A DNA stretch of 64,000 nt from Ceratodon purpureus (taxonomy: Eukaryota; Streptophyta; Bryopsida; Pseudoditrichales; Ditrichaceae). A model generated the notes under the pieces. It did no database searches. It worked only from the letters and a program-made list of their open reading frames with translations, and was not told where the DNA came from. The stretch is from the NCBI GenBank assembly GCA_014871385.1, contig CM026422.1, positions 16,045,917 to 16,109,916 on the forward strand, read 5' to 3'. Made by a program: the position numbers and the translations under genes. How positions within the stretch are numbered: position 1 is the first letter of the stretch; each line of letters starts with the position of its first letter. Positions 1 through 11,279 of the stretch are shown here, piece after piece.

Positions 1-424
1 CGTCTCCACACCGATTCAATCATGAGTCGGGCCCGCTTGGACAGATCAAACTCATGTGCAGACTCGGAACAAGTACAATCACCCTACAAAATGTACACAT
101 AAATCCTCTATTAGCCGTCGTAAAGCCCATTCCTTTCCAAGATCAGATTTCGCGAATGTCCGAAACAAAGAATGCGAGGAGAAGAAATGCACGTATCTAC
201 GAACGATCCACAAACACCGAAACCAAAATCAGGCGTTAAAAGAAACACATCACCAGTGAGAAAGACGCCATTGCACGCACATTGCCAAGCGTGGCCGCAC
301 ACAACAACAATTCACAAAGCATCATCAAATCTCTGTGAAGACCTAGGGATTCAAATCTTATTGCCATTCCTCGCTTCACAAAAAGAAACCTCTCCAACAA
401 ACGAAACAATGCAGCGAAAAAAAC
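1..424. other. No recognisable gene
   Basis: Open frames here are short, overlap on both strands and show no family motif. The stretch lies downstream of the minus-strand gene that ends at 425, so part of it is probably that gene's 3' UTR. Confidence 0.5.
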
Positions 425-760
425 TCACATGAAACGATTTCGGCGCTCCATCCTCGGACGTGCCTTCATTAGCACGTCGTCATTGCCTTCAAGCTTCTCC
501 GCAAACGCATCTTTCTCCCCCGCAACCTTCTCCTTCTCCTCCACCTCCTCCTCTACCTCATCCTTAACCGCCTTCACATCAGCACCAACAACCTCCCTCC
601 CCCTGCCAGATTCACCTCGAATGCCAGCTGCGAGATTAGCGGCCCAGCCGGAAGCTGTCGGATCGAACGTCTCCTCCACCACGCTCTTGTTAGTGTGATT
701 CCCAAAGAACGACCCGTTGTACAACGAAGTGGCGGAAAACATCACCACCAGCGCGTACAT
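425..760 (-). CDS. Hypothetical small protein with hydrophobic N-terminus and acidic tail
   Basis: A 111-residue open frame. Residues 1-20 (MYALVVMFSATSLYNGSFFG) are hydrophobic and could be a membrane anchor or a targeting segment. Residues 60-95 are a Glu/Lys/Val-rich, probably coiled or disordered stretch. I do not recognise a family. The start at 760 is the first ATG after an in-frame stop. A short upstream ORF (761-790) abuts it in the same frame. A telo-box lies about 45 bp upstream of the start, and its promoter region is shared with the RPS19 copy to the right. Either this is a real small plant protein, or it is the last exon of a longer one whose N-terminus continues upstream through a splice I cannot see. 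Confidence 0.45.
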   Translation of the reverse strand: MYALVVMFSATSLYNGSFFGNHTNKSVVEETFDPTASGWAANLAAGIRGESGRGREVVGADVKAVKDEVEEEVEEKEKVAGEKDAFAEKLEGNDDVLMKARPRMERRNRFM

Positions 761-790
761 TTAATCATAAAATCCGAAATACTCTTTCAT
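761..790 (-). other. Nine-codon upstream ORF abutting the start codon
   Basis: On the minus strand an ATG at 790 opens a frame reading MKEYFGFYD and stops with TAA immediately before the ATG at 760, in the same frame. It could act as an uORF with reinitiation, or show that a longer N-terminus has been interrupted by a stop. Conservation would decide; it is a plain reading of the sequence otherwise. Confidence 0.3.
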
Positions 791-1381
791 CCTGGTACCA
801 CAAACCCTAGAGAAGAATCGTCTGTGACGACCCAATGAAGGAAGAGGCGAGGGTGGGGTTGTGGAGAAGAGTAGACGGAGTACGTACCATGTGCGGGAGA
901 GCGCTGCTACCATCTTGCTTGCAACGATTTAGGTTTTCTTTTGTTGAAACTTAGGGTTTGATTCTAGGTACGATGAGAACAGAGCAGAGGAAGAGGAAGG
1001 ACATAAAGCCACGCGACTAGGGTGCTCTCTCCTTACCGTGCATCCTGGAATAACTTACGTCGATCTGGGCTGTTGGGTCAGTTGATATGGTCTGTTCGTA
1101 TCCACACTAATTGCAAAAAAATGTTTAAACAAAAAAATTACTTTCTGGAAGCTGTAAGCCTGTGAAACGGATATTCCAGAGTGTCTCTTAAGCTATGCCA
1201 CGTAATCATTGCTCTTGGCTCTCTTGATTGTAGTTAGCACATTTCACTTGATCCTACGCAGGCCGAAGCTCACCAGTTGATCATCAGTTGTCTCAAAAAA
1301 ATAACCAAGTGGTATACCTTGCCGCTGTTGGGTCCAAGAGACTCTACTTGATTTTTATTTAATTTTTACATCATTTTCTAG
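791..1381. promoter_or_regulatory. Shared promoter region with two opposed telo-boxes
   Basis: AAACCCTAG occurs at 802-810 and TTAGGGTTTG at 951-960, that is one telo-box in each orientation. Telo-boxes are common in plant promoters of ribosomal-protein and translation genes. This fits an original promoter for the RPS19 gene to the right, although the RPS19 N-terminal exon is not found in this interval. Confidence 0.45.
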
Positions 1382-2187
1382 TAGTGGAGGTACCCGTGTG
1401 GGCCGATCTTGTGAAGACCGCGACGTTCAAGGAGTTGGCTCCGTATGACGCCGACTGGTACTACATCAGGGCTGGTACGTGTTGCAGGGTTCTGGAACCT
1501 CCGGTGCATCGCATCGCTGGCGTATGGTGGTGAATTAGGTCGTGAATAAGGTGGTGAATTAGGTGGTGTTGAGGGCATGGTGGACAATTGGGCGAGCATG
1601 GCAGCAGCGTAGGGGGAGAGTGAGTGAGTGGGAGGTGTTCCGAGTTTGCGGTGGGGATGGGCAGAGGTAGAGGGTATGGGGCAGCATTGGGCGCAATTGA
1701 CCGGGGGTGAAATTGTATTGGTGTGGCAGCGTCGATGGCGAGGAAGATCTACCTGAGTGGTGGGATCGAAGTGGGCGCGTTCAAGAAGATTTACGGTGGG
1801 CGCAAGAGCAACGGCGTGAGGCCGTCCCACTTCGCAAAGAGCAGTGGATCGATCGCGAGGCACTGCCTGAAGCAGCTGGAGGCTCTGAACATCGTGGAGA
1901 AGGATCCCAAGGGGTGAGTTGACCATGTGTCATGAGTTATCGAAATGGGTGTCGGTGGAGTTGTTGTGCGTGTGCTTTTCCCGTTCATTGGAGAAGAGTG
2001 AATGATGGATACGTATATGAGTTGTTTTTTCCCTGTGATTGAGCTTATTAGCTCGACTTTGTCTATGTTATTGATTTCTATTCTAAGCAGTTGAATGTGT
2101 TTGGTTTGCAGTGGCAGGCGCATCACGTCCGACGGACAGCGTGACTTGGATCAGGTAGCTGGGCGCATTGCCGTGGTTGCCGCGTAG
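1382..2187 (+). pseudogene. RPS19: 40S ribosomal protein S19, 5'-truncated copy
   Basis: Three exons with clean splice sites, about 1382-1474, 1730-1913 and 2112-2187, encode the S19 family from the [11 protein letters not shown] region to the stop. Landmarks are [47 protein letters not shown] and GQRDLDQVAGRIAV. RPS19 is a small-subunit protein needed for 18S rRNA maturation. The family's first roughly 30 residues (VKDV...EF...GK) should precede the first exon, but I find no such exon between 791 and 1381. The coding remainder has no stop or frameshift and the introns are kept, so this is not a processed retrocopy. It could be a recent partial duplicate, or a working gene with a distant or divergent first exon. 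The start at 1382 is a splice acceptor (TTTCTAG), not an initiation codon. Confidence 0.75.
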
Positions 2188-2718
2188 GCCAATGGATGGC
2201 AGCAGTTCTTGCATTGTGCAGTTTAACAGCTGACTAAGACTTTTGGAACGAGACGATGAAAGTCGTTTTAATTACAGCACAATGTTCAAGTTTCCCAAGT
2301 GGATGGCAGGTAGTTGCCTTGTAGAGTTCTGGATAGCACTTTGTAACACTACTTATTTTTGGAACCATGATATTTTTGCTCATGCTTTGCGTGGGAGGTT
2401 TGAGTACCATGAACTTTGAGGTGATATTTCTTTCAAATGCTGGAGGTCAGATTCGTTCATTGGCATGAACGGAGTTGTCTTAAGTATTTACGTGATTCTG
2501 AAGCTCTTTATATTGTAAAGAGTTTTGACTGTACCATTAGAGAGGACTTGATCAGTAGGCACTAGTGAGCTGGATTTTACTTTTTAGTTGCATATGTTCC
2601 AAGCTTTCTTGGGATTGTTGATTAATTTCATATCGCAGTTCTTGCGCTTACTTTGTAGTTTAGTGCTCATATGTTGCTGCTCTTAAGTAATGGATTTCAA
2701 CATCTTATACAAGTATTG

Positions 2719-2796
2719 GAGAGTGCTGGTTGCAAGTCTGGGAGTGAGTGTTGGTTACAAGTCTGGAAGAGTGAGTGCTGGTTAGAAGTCCGGAAT
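2719..2796. repeat. Three degenerate tandem copies of a ~25-bp unit
   Basis: The unit resembles GAGTGAGTGCTGGTTACAAG followed by TCTGG and occurs three times in a row with a few substitutions each. No function is apparent. Confidence 0.6.
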
Positions 2797-3370
2797 AGTT
2801 ACCATCTCACGGGTTAGACTCTTTGAAGGTGTATCTATTTATTGAAATGTGTGCATGTTTGATGGTATTGATGCAATATCTAGGTGTTTGACTTTTAATT
2901 ATGGTCAGCACAAATGCGCTATGTGTAGAATTTTGGTGTACATTTCTCGTACAGATGACCACGAAGAGTAATGGTCACCCGTGAATGACAATAGTACTGA
3001 ACACTAAAATGATCACTGTAAAAGCTGAAGAGCATTGAATCATAGAATTGTTGCCCCTTCCATAGTGATTGTCCTAGATCGGATGAAAACAGTGATCGTC
3101 TTAGATTAGAGATTGGAACAAAATGACCTTTCGATAATGAAACGATAAAGTTAGCATCGTCTGAACTTTATCTTTGAGTTTGAAAGACAATGCAAATCAC
3201 AACAAACGCTTTGGAGAAAATTTGGCACCACACAAACATACGTTCACAAAGGTGTTGATCTCAGTACAAAATTAAAATAGACTAAAAACTGAAGGTCCAC
3301 ACCTTATCATATATTGATATCAATCATCATACTAAGGTAATAAATGAAACTATTTATCCAACAAACATAT

Positions 3371-3373
<3 letters not shown>

Positions 3374-3456
<83 letters not shown>
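3374..3456. repeat. (AT)n microsatellite
   Basis: About 83 bases of uninterrupted AT dinucleotides. It creates a spurious Tyr/Ile-repeat open frame on the minus strand. Confidence 0.97.
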
Positions 3457-3459
<3 letters not shown>

Positions 3460-4835
3460 AGTCTCATGAATTTGAGTATCACTCAATCTACATTCCATAG
3501 AAGAATGTTAAATAGCAACAATGTTTTCCCCTTCTCTCATCTTCCTTCACTAAACTTTGTACTCATCAAAACTTCCAATTAAGGTTTGCTAATCTTGCAA
3601 TAATTTTTTAATTTAAAGCAAAAACAAAAACTATATATACGCTTGCAATTTTTTTGAAGTGATGTCTTATAACTTTAACAAACAATCTTGATTATTGGTC
3701 TCTATAATTGTAGAATTGTTTGACTCTACATGACAAATCATTAAATTGAATTTCTCTTTAATCCTCATGTTATTTTAATTAACAAAAAAAATTAAAAAGT
3801 GAAAATGTCAACCATGAAAAAAAATTAAATGAATATCAATTGCAGATACAACTTTAAATAACTAATAACTCAATATTAGATTCTAGTATGAAACCAGATA
3901 ATATCAGTTGCCCAATTTTCAGCAGCATGTAATGGCCTCGCCCTACAGGACAATACCCAACAAACCCTTTCATATCGGTGGAACTCTCACAGAGTCACAG
4001 GTACTCCTCTGCTTACCAGTCAAACTCACGGATGCTCATTCAGTCATCAACAAGCAAGCCACCCACCCCCTTAAAAAGGTAGTCAATTCTCACACACTAC
4101 TCCGGGATATAAAATAAAAATCCTTCAATGCAGACACACAACTCACCATCACTCATCAAAAACATCCCACTCACAGTGAGTCACACTTCCAGCACCCATT
4201 AAAAAGCCCAAAAACTAGAATGCCATCAAATACTTAAAGAAAGCGTAAAGGACTTGGGTAAATTACTGTATGTAATTTTTTTTGACTTACACGTGGTAAT
4301 GTTCATCAGCAGACTAATTTCCTCAACAGAGTGAAAGAAAGCTGCAACGTGACGTTACATTTCGTAACCATCTTGTTTGACTTATCGTGTTTCTATTTTG
4401 AAGTCCTTGTCCTTAACGCGCGGTAAGCTCATGGACGAAGGTGGTTCATGGAATTAAGCTACACCCTCATGGTAAATGCATATTTCCATGAACTACCTTG
4501 GTCCAGGAGAAAACAAAGCACCAGAGAGCAAAGGAAAGAAAAATAGAAAATAGAAACACCCGTAAGAAGACCATGAAAATGAAGAAACAACTTGAGAAAA
4601 TTCTCCCCTACCTCGTAGAGCAGGGACCACATTGAGATAAAGCAAATGGTGTGCCACCGTTTGGAAGGCTTATCGACTGCGTCGAGGTACTGCCTACGTG
4701 GAACGACGGTGCGCTCCCAGATCGTCCCCCACCTGGACCGCCGTCGCCGCTCCCACCACTTTCGTCCTCCCCTTCGTCCCCGAGGTCCCCTCCTCCGTCG
4801 TCGCATTCCCATTCTCCGTCGCCTTCGTCCTCTCT

Positions 4836-4940
4836 CCGTCCTCTCCTCCGTCGTCTCCGTCCTCTCCTCCGTCGTCTCCGTCCTCTCCTCCGTCGTCTCC
4901 GTCCTCTCCTCCGTCGTCTCCGTCCTCTCCTCCGTCGTCT
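4836..4940 (+). repeat. Five perfect tandem copies of a 21-bp pyrimidine-rich unit
   Basis: The unit starts CCGTCCTCTCCTCCGTCGTC and ends with T; five copies run head to tail about 250-350 bp upstream of the acyl-CoA oxidase start codon, probably in its promoter or 5' leader. Because 21 is a multiple of three, all six frames stay open through it, which explains the many overlapping open frames between 4459 and 5357. A purine-rich GGAGA repeat follows at about 5069-5093. Confidence 0.9.
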
Positions 4941-5186
4941 CCGTCCACGTCTTCTTCGTCGCCAATTTCGTTGCTCGTGGTGATGTGTTATGGTTTTGTC
5001 GCGTGTTCTTGCTTGCACAAAGCCACTCTCGCTTTGCGTTGTCAGGAGACCAGGAGCACAAGCGGGGGAGGAGAGGAGAGGAGAGGAGAGGAGCGCACAA
5101 GCGGTTGCACGCACGCACGCACTCACGCATTCGGGGCTTTGTGGAGTTGCCATTTGCGGTGCCAGAGCTTCTTTCAGTTTGCAGTC

Positions 5187-8100
5187 ATGGCTGTGGATCA
5201 CTTGTCCGGGGAGCGGGCCACGGCGCAGTTCGATGTGGAGGTTATGAAGGTGTACCTGGCAGGGGGCCAGCGGGAGCACGAGATTGCTACCAGGATGGCG
5301 CAGCTCGTGGCCAGTGACCCGGTATGGTTATTTGATTTTGTTTTTGTTGTTGATTGAGCTGCGGGGAGCTTGGGTGGGGTAATTAGTTGGAATTGGAGCT
5401 CCTTTGTTAGTTTCGGGTGTGAAGGTGGATGGAGTTTGTGCTGGTAGCTTGTGAAGCGGTGTTTTATTGTAGGCCATTTGATTTCGTTTCGTTCAGCTCC
5501 TTCTTATATTTTGAGTGTTTTTTTTGGTTTTTTTTTTTTTCGGTTTGTTTTTGAGAGAGAGAGAGAGAGAGAGTGAGAGAGATCTACGATTGGAAAGCGA
5601 AATCGGTCTTGGTCTGTAGAGTAACGGGCTGCTTGAATACGCAGATCGGGATTAAGCCTGGGATATGCATGTATTTGTTGTGCGATGGAAACGGTATTTT
5701 GCGTTTGGCTCGAATTGACGCAGTTAATTGATCGATTATCGATTTTATTTTCCTGTAGAAATTTGCGGTTGCTAGAAGAGTTGACCTAAAGCCGTTTTGC
5801 TCTGTAACCGGAGAACTTCAGGCAATTATTTTGAAATTCCGTCTTGTTAGTTGCATTGCACGGCTGAGAAATGTGTCTTTTCCATGTGGAATCATATCCG
5901 GGTATTGATAAGTGACGGTGCTGTATGAAGATCGTCATGAACTGCGCGTGGAGAAGGAACACATAATTAAAAGTTTTAGTATGATGCAAAAAGTAATAGA
6001 GCTTTGGTATCAGAATCTCTAATCCCGGAATGATGGATTGACCTGCTTTTTGGGATTCAGAAGATTGTAATCTTTGACCAGTAGCCAGTTGATTGATCAG
6101 CAAGATGAAATTAGTACTAACTTGACCCATGGCTTTTGGTCAAGAGTACATCATGGTGTACCTCTGCAGAAGCCATGCAAAAGCAAAATTGATTGATAAA
6201 AGGCATTGAACTTTGAGCTTCAGATTCCATGTAGAATTGTCGTGGTGATTGCACCACCATTACGGGAGGGGAAGTATCTTCTCGCTGGATTGTAGATTAC
6301 TTACAAAACACAAGTTGCTTGTTAGAGTTAGAGATTCACCGTTGTGCGGCTATTTTGATACTCGGAAAGTGTATGGAATTGACTTGTGCTTCTGTTTTTT
6401 CCAGATTTTCTCTAAAGAGGATAGGGTGAGGCTAGCTCGTAAGGATCTCTACAAGGCCTCTATCAGGAAGGCTGGTCATGCATGGAAGACTATTTTGGAG
6501 AAAGGATTATCTGGTAAAGTCGCATTTTCCTGCTGATTCCAGTTCGTGCATCTACTTGTAACTGTCTGATGCCAGTAAAAGGGGCATATGGTTCATGAAG
6601 AAGTTAGGTATCAGTCTTCTAAGATGTGTTTAACATCTTGTTCTACATGAGTGTAGCTAGTGTTCTTGAAGGAGAACCAGTATTAATATTTCTCGGTTTT
6701 GCAATAATAGTCACGAATATGAATATTTTCTATCTTCTAGATGTTTATATTTCTAAGGCATTGTCTTGTGCTTACAGAGGAGGAGAGCATGAAACTTCGG
6801 CATTTTGTTGATGAGCCTACTTTCACAGATCTACACTGGGTAAGCCTAGTGTCTTATCATTAATGCCTTCATACTGAGATACTTTGATTTTATTATGTTC
6901 GAGGCGATCACTATTGATGAAGCCGATCACACCAGATTATACGATAGCCTTTCCCGTTTAGTGTGTACGCTTATTAATTGTTTAATGGAATAGACTGCCA
7001 GTTTGATTTTACTTCCTATTCAGACATTGTGGCAATTAGAACTAATCATGAAGGAGGACCGGTTTTCTTATTTTCGCAGGGCATGTTTATACCTGCAATC
7101 AAGGGCCAGGGTACTGAGGAGCAACAACATAAATGGCTTTCTCTGGCATATAAGATGTCCATTATTGGGTGCTACGCCCAAACCGAGCTTGGGCATGGCT
7201 CAAACGTACAGGGACTGGAAACTACAGCCACGTTTGATCCTGCAACTGATGAATTTGTTATGCACAGCCCAACTTTAACTTCGACGAAGGTGTGTACTGT
7301 TTGACATTCCACTGAAATATTTTATTGCCAAAAGTTGCTGGTTTGCAGAGGAATTAACCTTGGTTCAGGAAGTTGTGATTGGGTGTTAGGTGTAAATGCG
7401 TATGAACTGTGTCCTCTTTTTACTTCTCAAGTTCTTGTCATTTTTCTTCGCATTTTTCTTATGCTCATCAATCACAAGATTATTTTCTCTCCGGTAAGGG
7501 ATGCTCTGGCTTTGCTGGGTACCCTTAGCAATGATCTGGACCTTTTTCTTGATTACAACGGCAAACTTCTACCATCTGTGGAATTTAATTGTTCCACTTT
7601 AAGAACACTCAAACTATGACTTAATTTCAAGGAGACTTAAGCAGCTCCTTAGGGTCAAAGAATGATTGGGAAAATTTATATGACATTATTTATGGTGTGG
7701 TGTTTTGTAGTGGTGGCCTGGGGGCCTTGGGAAGGCATCAACACATGCTCTAGTGTATGCTCGCCTAATTACCGACAACAAGGATCATGGCATTCATGGT
7801 AAAGGCCTTTGCTTTCTCATTTAGGTTTTCTGGTACCGTCTACATAAAAATGTTATCGTTGTCAGTTATGGTGCACTGGTGTCAGCATTTGCTTACTTAA
7901 TATTCTAGAGATTTGCATTACACGAAATCGAAGTTCTGAGTGGATCCTTTGTCGGCGCAAAGTTTTCTTTTTTCTCATGGTGAGGCTGTGAGTTACTTTT
8001 TGCAGCGTTTATTGTTCAAATTCGAAGCTTGGAGGATCATGTACCACTACCTAATGTGACTGTTGGAGACATCGGTGTAAAGTTTGGCAATGGTGGGTAT

Positions 8101-11100
8101 AATACCATGGACAATGGTTTCCTACGCTTCGATCACGTTCGCATACCACGAGAAAACATGCTGATGAGGTATTTTCTTGGAAATTATCACGAGTGGCATC
8201 AAGAGCATGTTTAGTCAATTTCTAGAACACTGATGCGCTTTATTTTTATATTATATAATTGAGATTTTCCCGTGATGTATGTATGCCAGCATTTTGTGGT
8301 GCTTACCTGGTTATAACATCGAACTGGACCTGGCAGGTTGGCAACGGTTACGAAGGATGGAAAGTACGAGCGGTCAGACAAGCCACGTCAACTTGGTTAT
8401 GGAGCCATGGTTTTTGTTCGTCAAGGCATTGTAATTGATGCCTCCAACTATCTTTCACGTGCAGTCACTATTGCTGTTCGTTATAGTGCTGTACGTCGTC
8501 AGTTCGGCAATAAAGATGAGCCTGGTGAACTCCAGGTTAGTTGTTGTCCTCTATATGTATTCTAATTCACTAACTCAAACGTCCTCCTCTACTAGAAGTG
8601 ATGTATTAAGTACTACTTTTGTTGCGGTGACGTTTATTTTTTACAAAAGATGTTTGACATTGGTGTACTTGTTTGAATTGGGAGCACAATTTGAACACGT
8701 AAAATGGTTTTACAGGTTTCGAACAAACTCGGACATTTTTTTTCTTTACTATTTTTACTATATCCTGTCGTCATTTTGTTTGTCTGAGTAATCTTGAAAT
8801 ACAGTAACGAAGATTATATATGTGACATGGATTGCAGGTTATTGAGTATAGGACACAGCAATCGAAGCTTTTTCCACTGCTGGCAACTGCATATGCTTAT
8901 CGGGCTGTTGGTTTTTGGATGAAATGGTTGTATGCTGATGTAATGGAGCGTTTGAAAAACAATGATTTTTCCACCTTGCCGGAGGTTCATGCCTGCACTG
9001 CTGGCTTGAAATCTATTGCCACATCTGTTACGGCTGTAAGTCTCATGCTCTGTACTCTTCAGTTCTCTAAGTTTGTTTGTTTATAATGAATGAGAAGTCT
9101 TGTATGCTCGAGAATGCACTTTGACCTTTTTATTTGAAACTATGCAGGATGGTATAGAAGAATGTCGCAAACTCTGCGGAGGACATGGGTATCTGTGTGC
9201 AAGTGGTCTACCCGAACTTTACGCTGTCTACGTGCCTGCGTGCACATATGAAGGCGATAATACAATTCTTCTGCTTCAAGTACTCATCTTACGCCTGCTA
9301 ATCTATAGTTTGCATGGTTACATCAACTTACTATACTTACAGTTGTACAATATGTGTCCAGGAGTGTTGAGACCTACTGTGTGCCGAATTGTATAGACTT
9401 CGTATTCTCTTCTGTTTGAAACATACCCACGATAGTGTTGACCTGACGGACAGACATTGAATCCGAACAGGTTGCACGTTTTCTGTTGAAGACCCTATCA
9501 CAGATTGGCAAAGTAAAGCCTGTTGGTACTGCAGCGTACCTGGGAAATGTCAAGCAGCTTTCGACGCAGAACTGCAAGGTTTCCCAAGGTATGTATCTCT
9601 TCTCGTGGTTCAAGGAGCGTAGAAATTATCTTAGGTGTCTGAGGTGTTATGTAATTCATACATTCTGAATTATAATGATTTTAGCGCATCAAGTACATCG
9701 AGTGACCTCCTTGTGTAACAGTTCTTATGAAGCATTTTTTTTGGTAATTTCTTGAACAGGTCACGAGTGGTCAAATCCTTCAATCTTATTGGAGGCTTTT
9801 GAGGCGAGGTCTGCTCGCCAAGCAGCTGCAGTTGCTTTGCGGTTGGCTAGAGGATCGGGATCAGAAGCTGGTATGTATCACTTATACGCAGTTGCAAGTT
9901 TATTGGTTTCTCTATCTGTTGAAAGTCGTAAAACTCTGTCATGTTGTATTAAATGTGCAATACAGAATGCTCCTTCGTACTTGGTGTTCTCTTTATGATT
10001 ATGGGAAGCAGCTTTCCTTCCATGTTTATGTTCTCAATTTTCTTGAGAAATATATAATGTCAGCCTTGAGCTGTTTGTGAGCGAAGCTGCTGATGTACAT
10101 GATCTTAGTCTTATGGGGTATGGGCATCGGCCTAGTAGAAAATGCAAACATGGCGTAATTTTAACGATTTTCTCTTTTGTTGATAGATTTTCAAGAGAAC
10201 ACTCCTGAATTGGTAGAATCGGCTCGCGCTCATTGCCAGCTGATTGTGGTGTCTAAGTAAGTAATCCAATCGAAACCCTCTTATACTTACAACTAGTTGG
10301 ACATAGGTTCAGTTGAATTATCTTAAGAACCTCCTGTTTTTTCGGTTTTTATATTATGCGTGATCATCTCCAAATAACTCCAGCTCATTCCATATTTTTA
10401 GCCAACATTGGAGTGTTTATATTGTTATTTTGAAATGAATCATATTCTAGTTGAACGTTACTTCATCGATCTTTAGTGTACTTGAACCTTCGTTCTATTC
10501 TTGCTTTACAGCTTTTTTTCTTACTAAAAATTGGGTGGCTTATATCTGTAACCAGGTTCATTGAACATTTACAAACAGAAACCATCCCCGAAGGCATCAA
10601 AGAGCAGCTGATGCTCATGTGCAATACCTATGCACTTTCTCAGATAGTTGAAAATGCAGGAGACTTTCTGGCAACAGGTTACTTGACTGGAAAGCAGATC
10701 GCTCTTGCGAAAGACGAACTGAAACACTTGTTTGATAAGGTTATCTTTCTTGGTCTCCTGATCACCCACAGCGTGTTGTTTGAGATGAAATGCAGTCTTG
10801 TTAATGAGGTCTTTTTGCCACATGGAAAACTCATCTTATGCGATAGTTTGATTGATCTGTTTAATTGGGTGTTACCTGTAGTTGTTGAGCCAGAGAAAAG
10901 TATGTTTCACCTCATCATGCATATTGGCATTTCTTTGACAGTTGCAGAGTTTTCTCTATTTATTAAATTTTTAATGCAACAAAGTTCCTTGAGTTAGGTA
11001 TTTTGTGGTGATTCCGTTTACATTTTTGCATGTGTTAACTTCGCGTTGTCTTGGTGTGTGCAGATTCGACCAAACGCTGTTGCATTGGTTGATGCTTTTG

Positions 11101-11279
11101 ACCACACTGACGATTACCTTGGTTCGGCTCTAGGACGATACGATGGTGATGTCTATACTCATCTCTATAAGGGTGCATTCAAAGAGTCTTTAAACGACAC
11201 TGTGGTTGTGGATGGGTACGAAGAGTATCTGAAGCCTCTTTTGACACAAAATCTCTGGGGACCGCAGTCCAAGCTGTAG
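5187..11279 (+). CDS. ACX1: Peroxisomal acyl-coenzyme A oxidase, ACX1-like
   Basis: Catalyses the first step of peroxisomal beta-oxidation, an FAD-dependent desaturation of acyl-CoA that yields H2O2. In plants this route also supplies jasmonate or OPDA-type oxylipins. Fourteen exons join in phase: 5187-5321, 6405-6513, 6778-6839, 7080-7289, 7711-7798, 8006-8168, 8337-8535, 8838-9035, 9148-9279, 9471-9588, 9760-9870, 10187-10256, 10556-10739 and 11064-11279. They give 664 residues, the length of Arabidopsis ACX1. Visible motifs: [20 protein letters not shown] (flavin and substrate region), [20 protein letters not shown], and [10 protein letters not shown] with the expected catalytic Glu. The protein ends in SKL, a type 1 peroxisomal signal. 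[11 protein letters not shown] matches the family N-terminus, so 5187 is the likely start, although the frame stays open upstream to an ATG at 4698. Intron 1 has a GA microsatellite at 5553-5580. Confidence 0.95.

Larger units (their letters stand above)
2188..4640. other. Gene-free AT-rich interval
   Basis: About 2.4 kb between the RPS19 copy and the acyl-CoA oxidase leader. It holds a short tandem repeat and an (AT)n microsatellite, listed separately. Open frames are short and no coding motif is visible. Confidence 0.6.

Noticed and set aside
3307..3498. Tyr/Ile repeat protein on the minus strand
   Set aside because: Translation of the (AT)n microsatellite.
4459..5130. Long overlapping open frames on both strands with Arg-, Ser/Pro- or Asp/Gly-rich repeats
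   Set aside because: They all arise from one 21-bp tandem repeat that keeps every frame open; none has a family signature apart from the one in frame with ACX.
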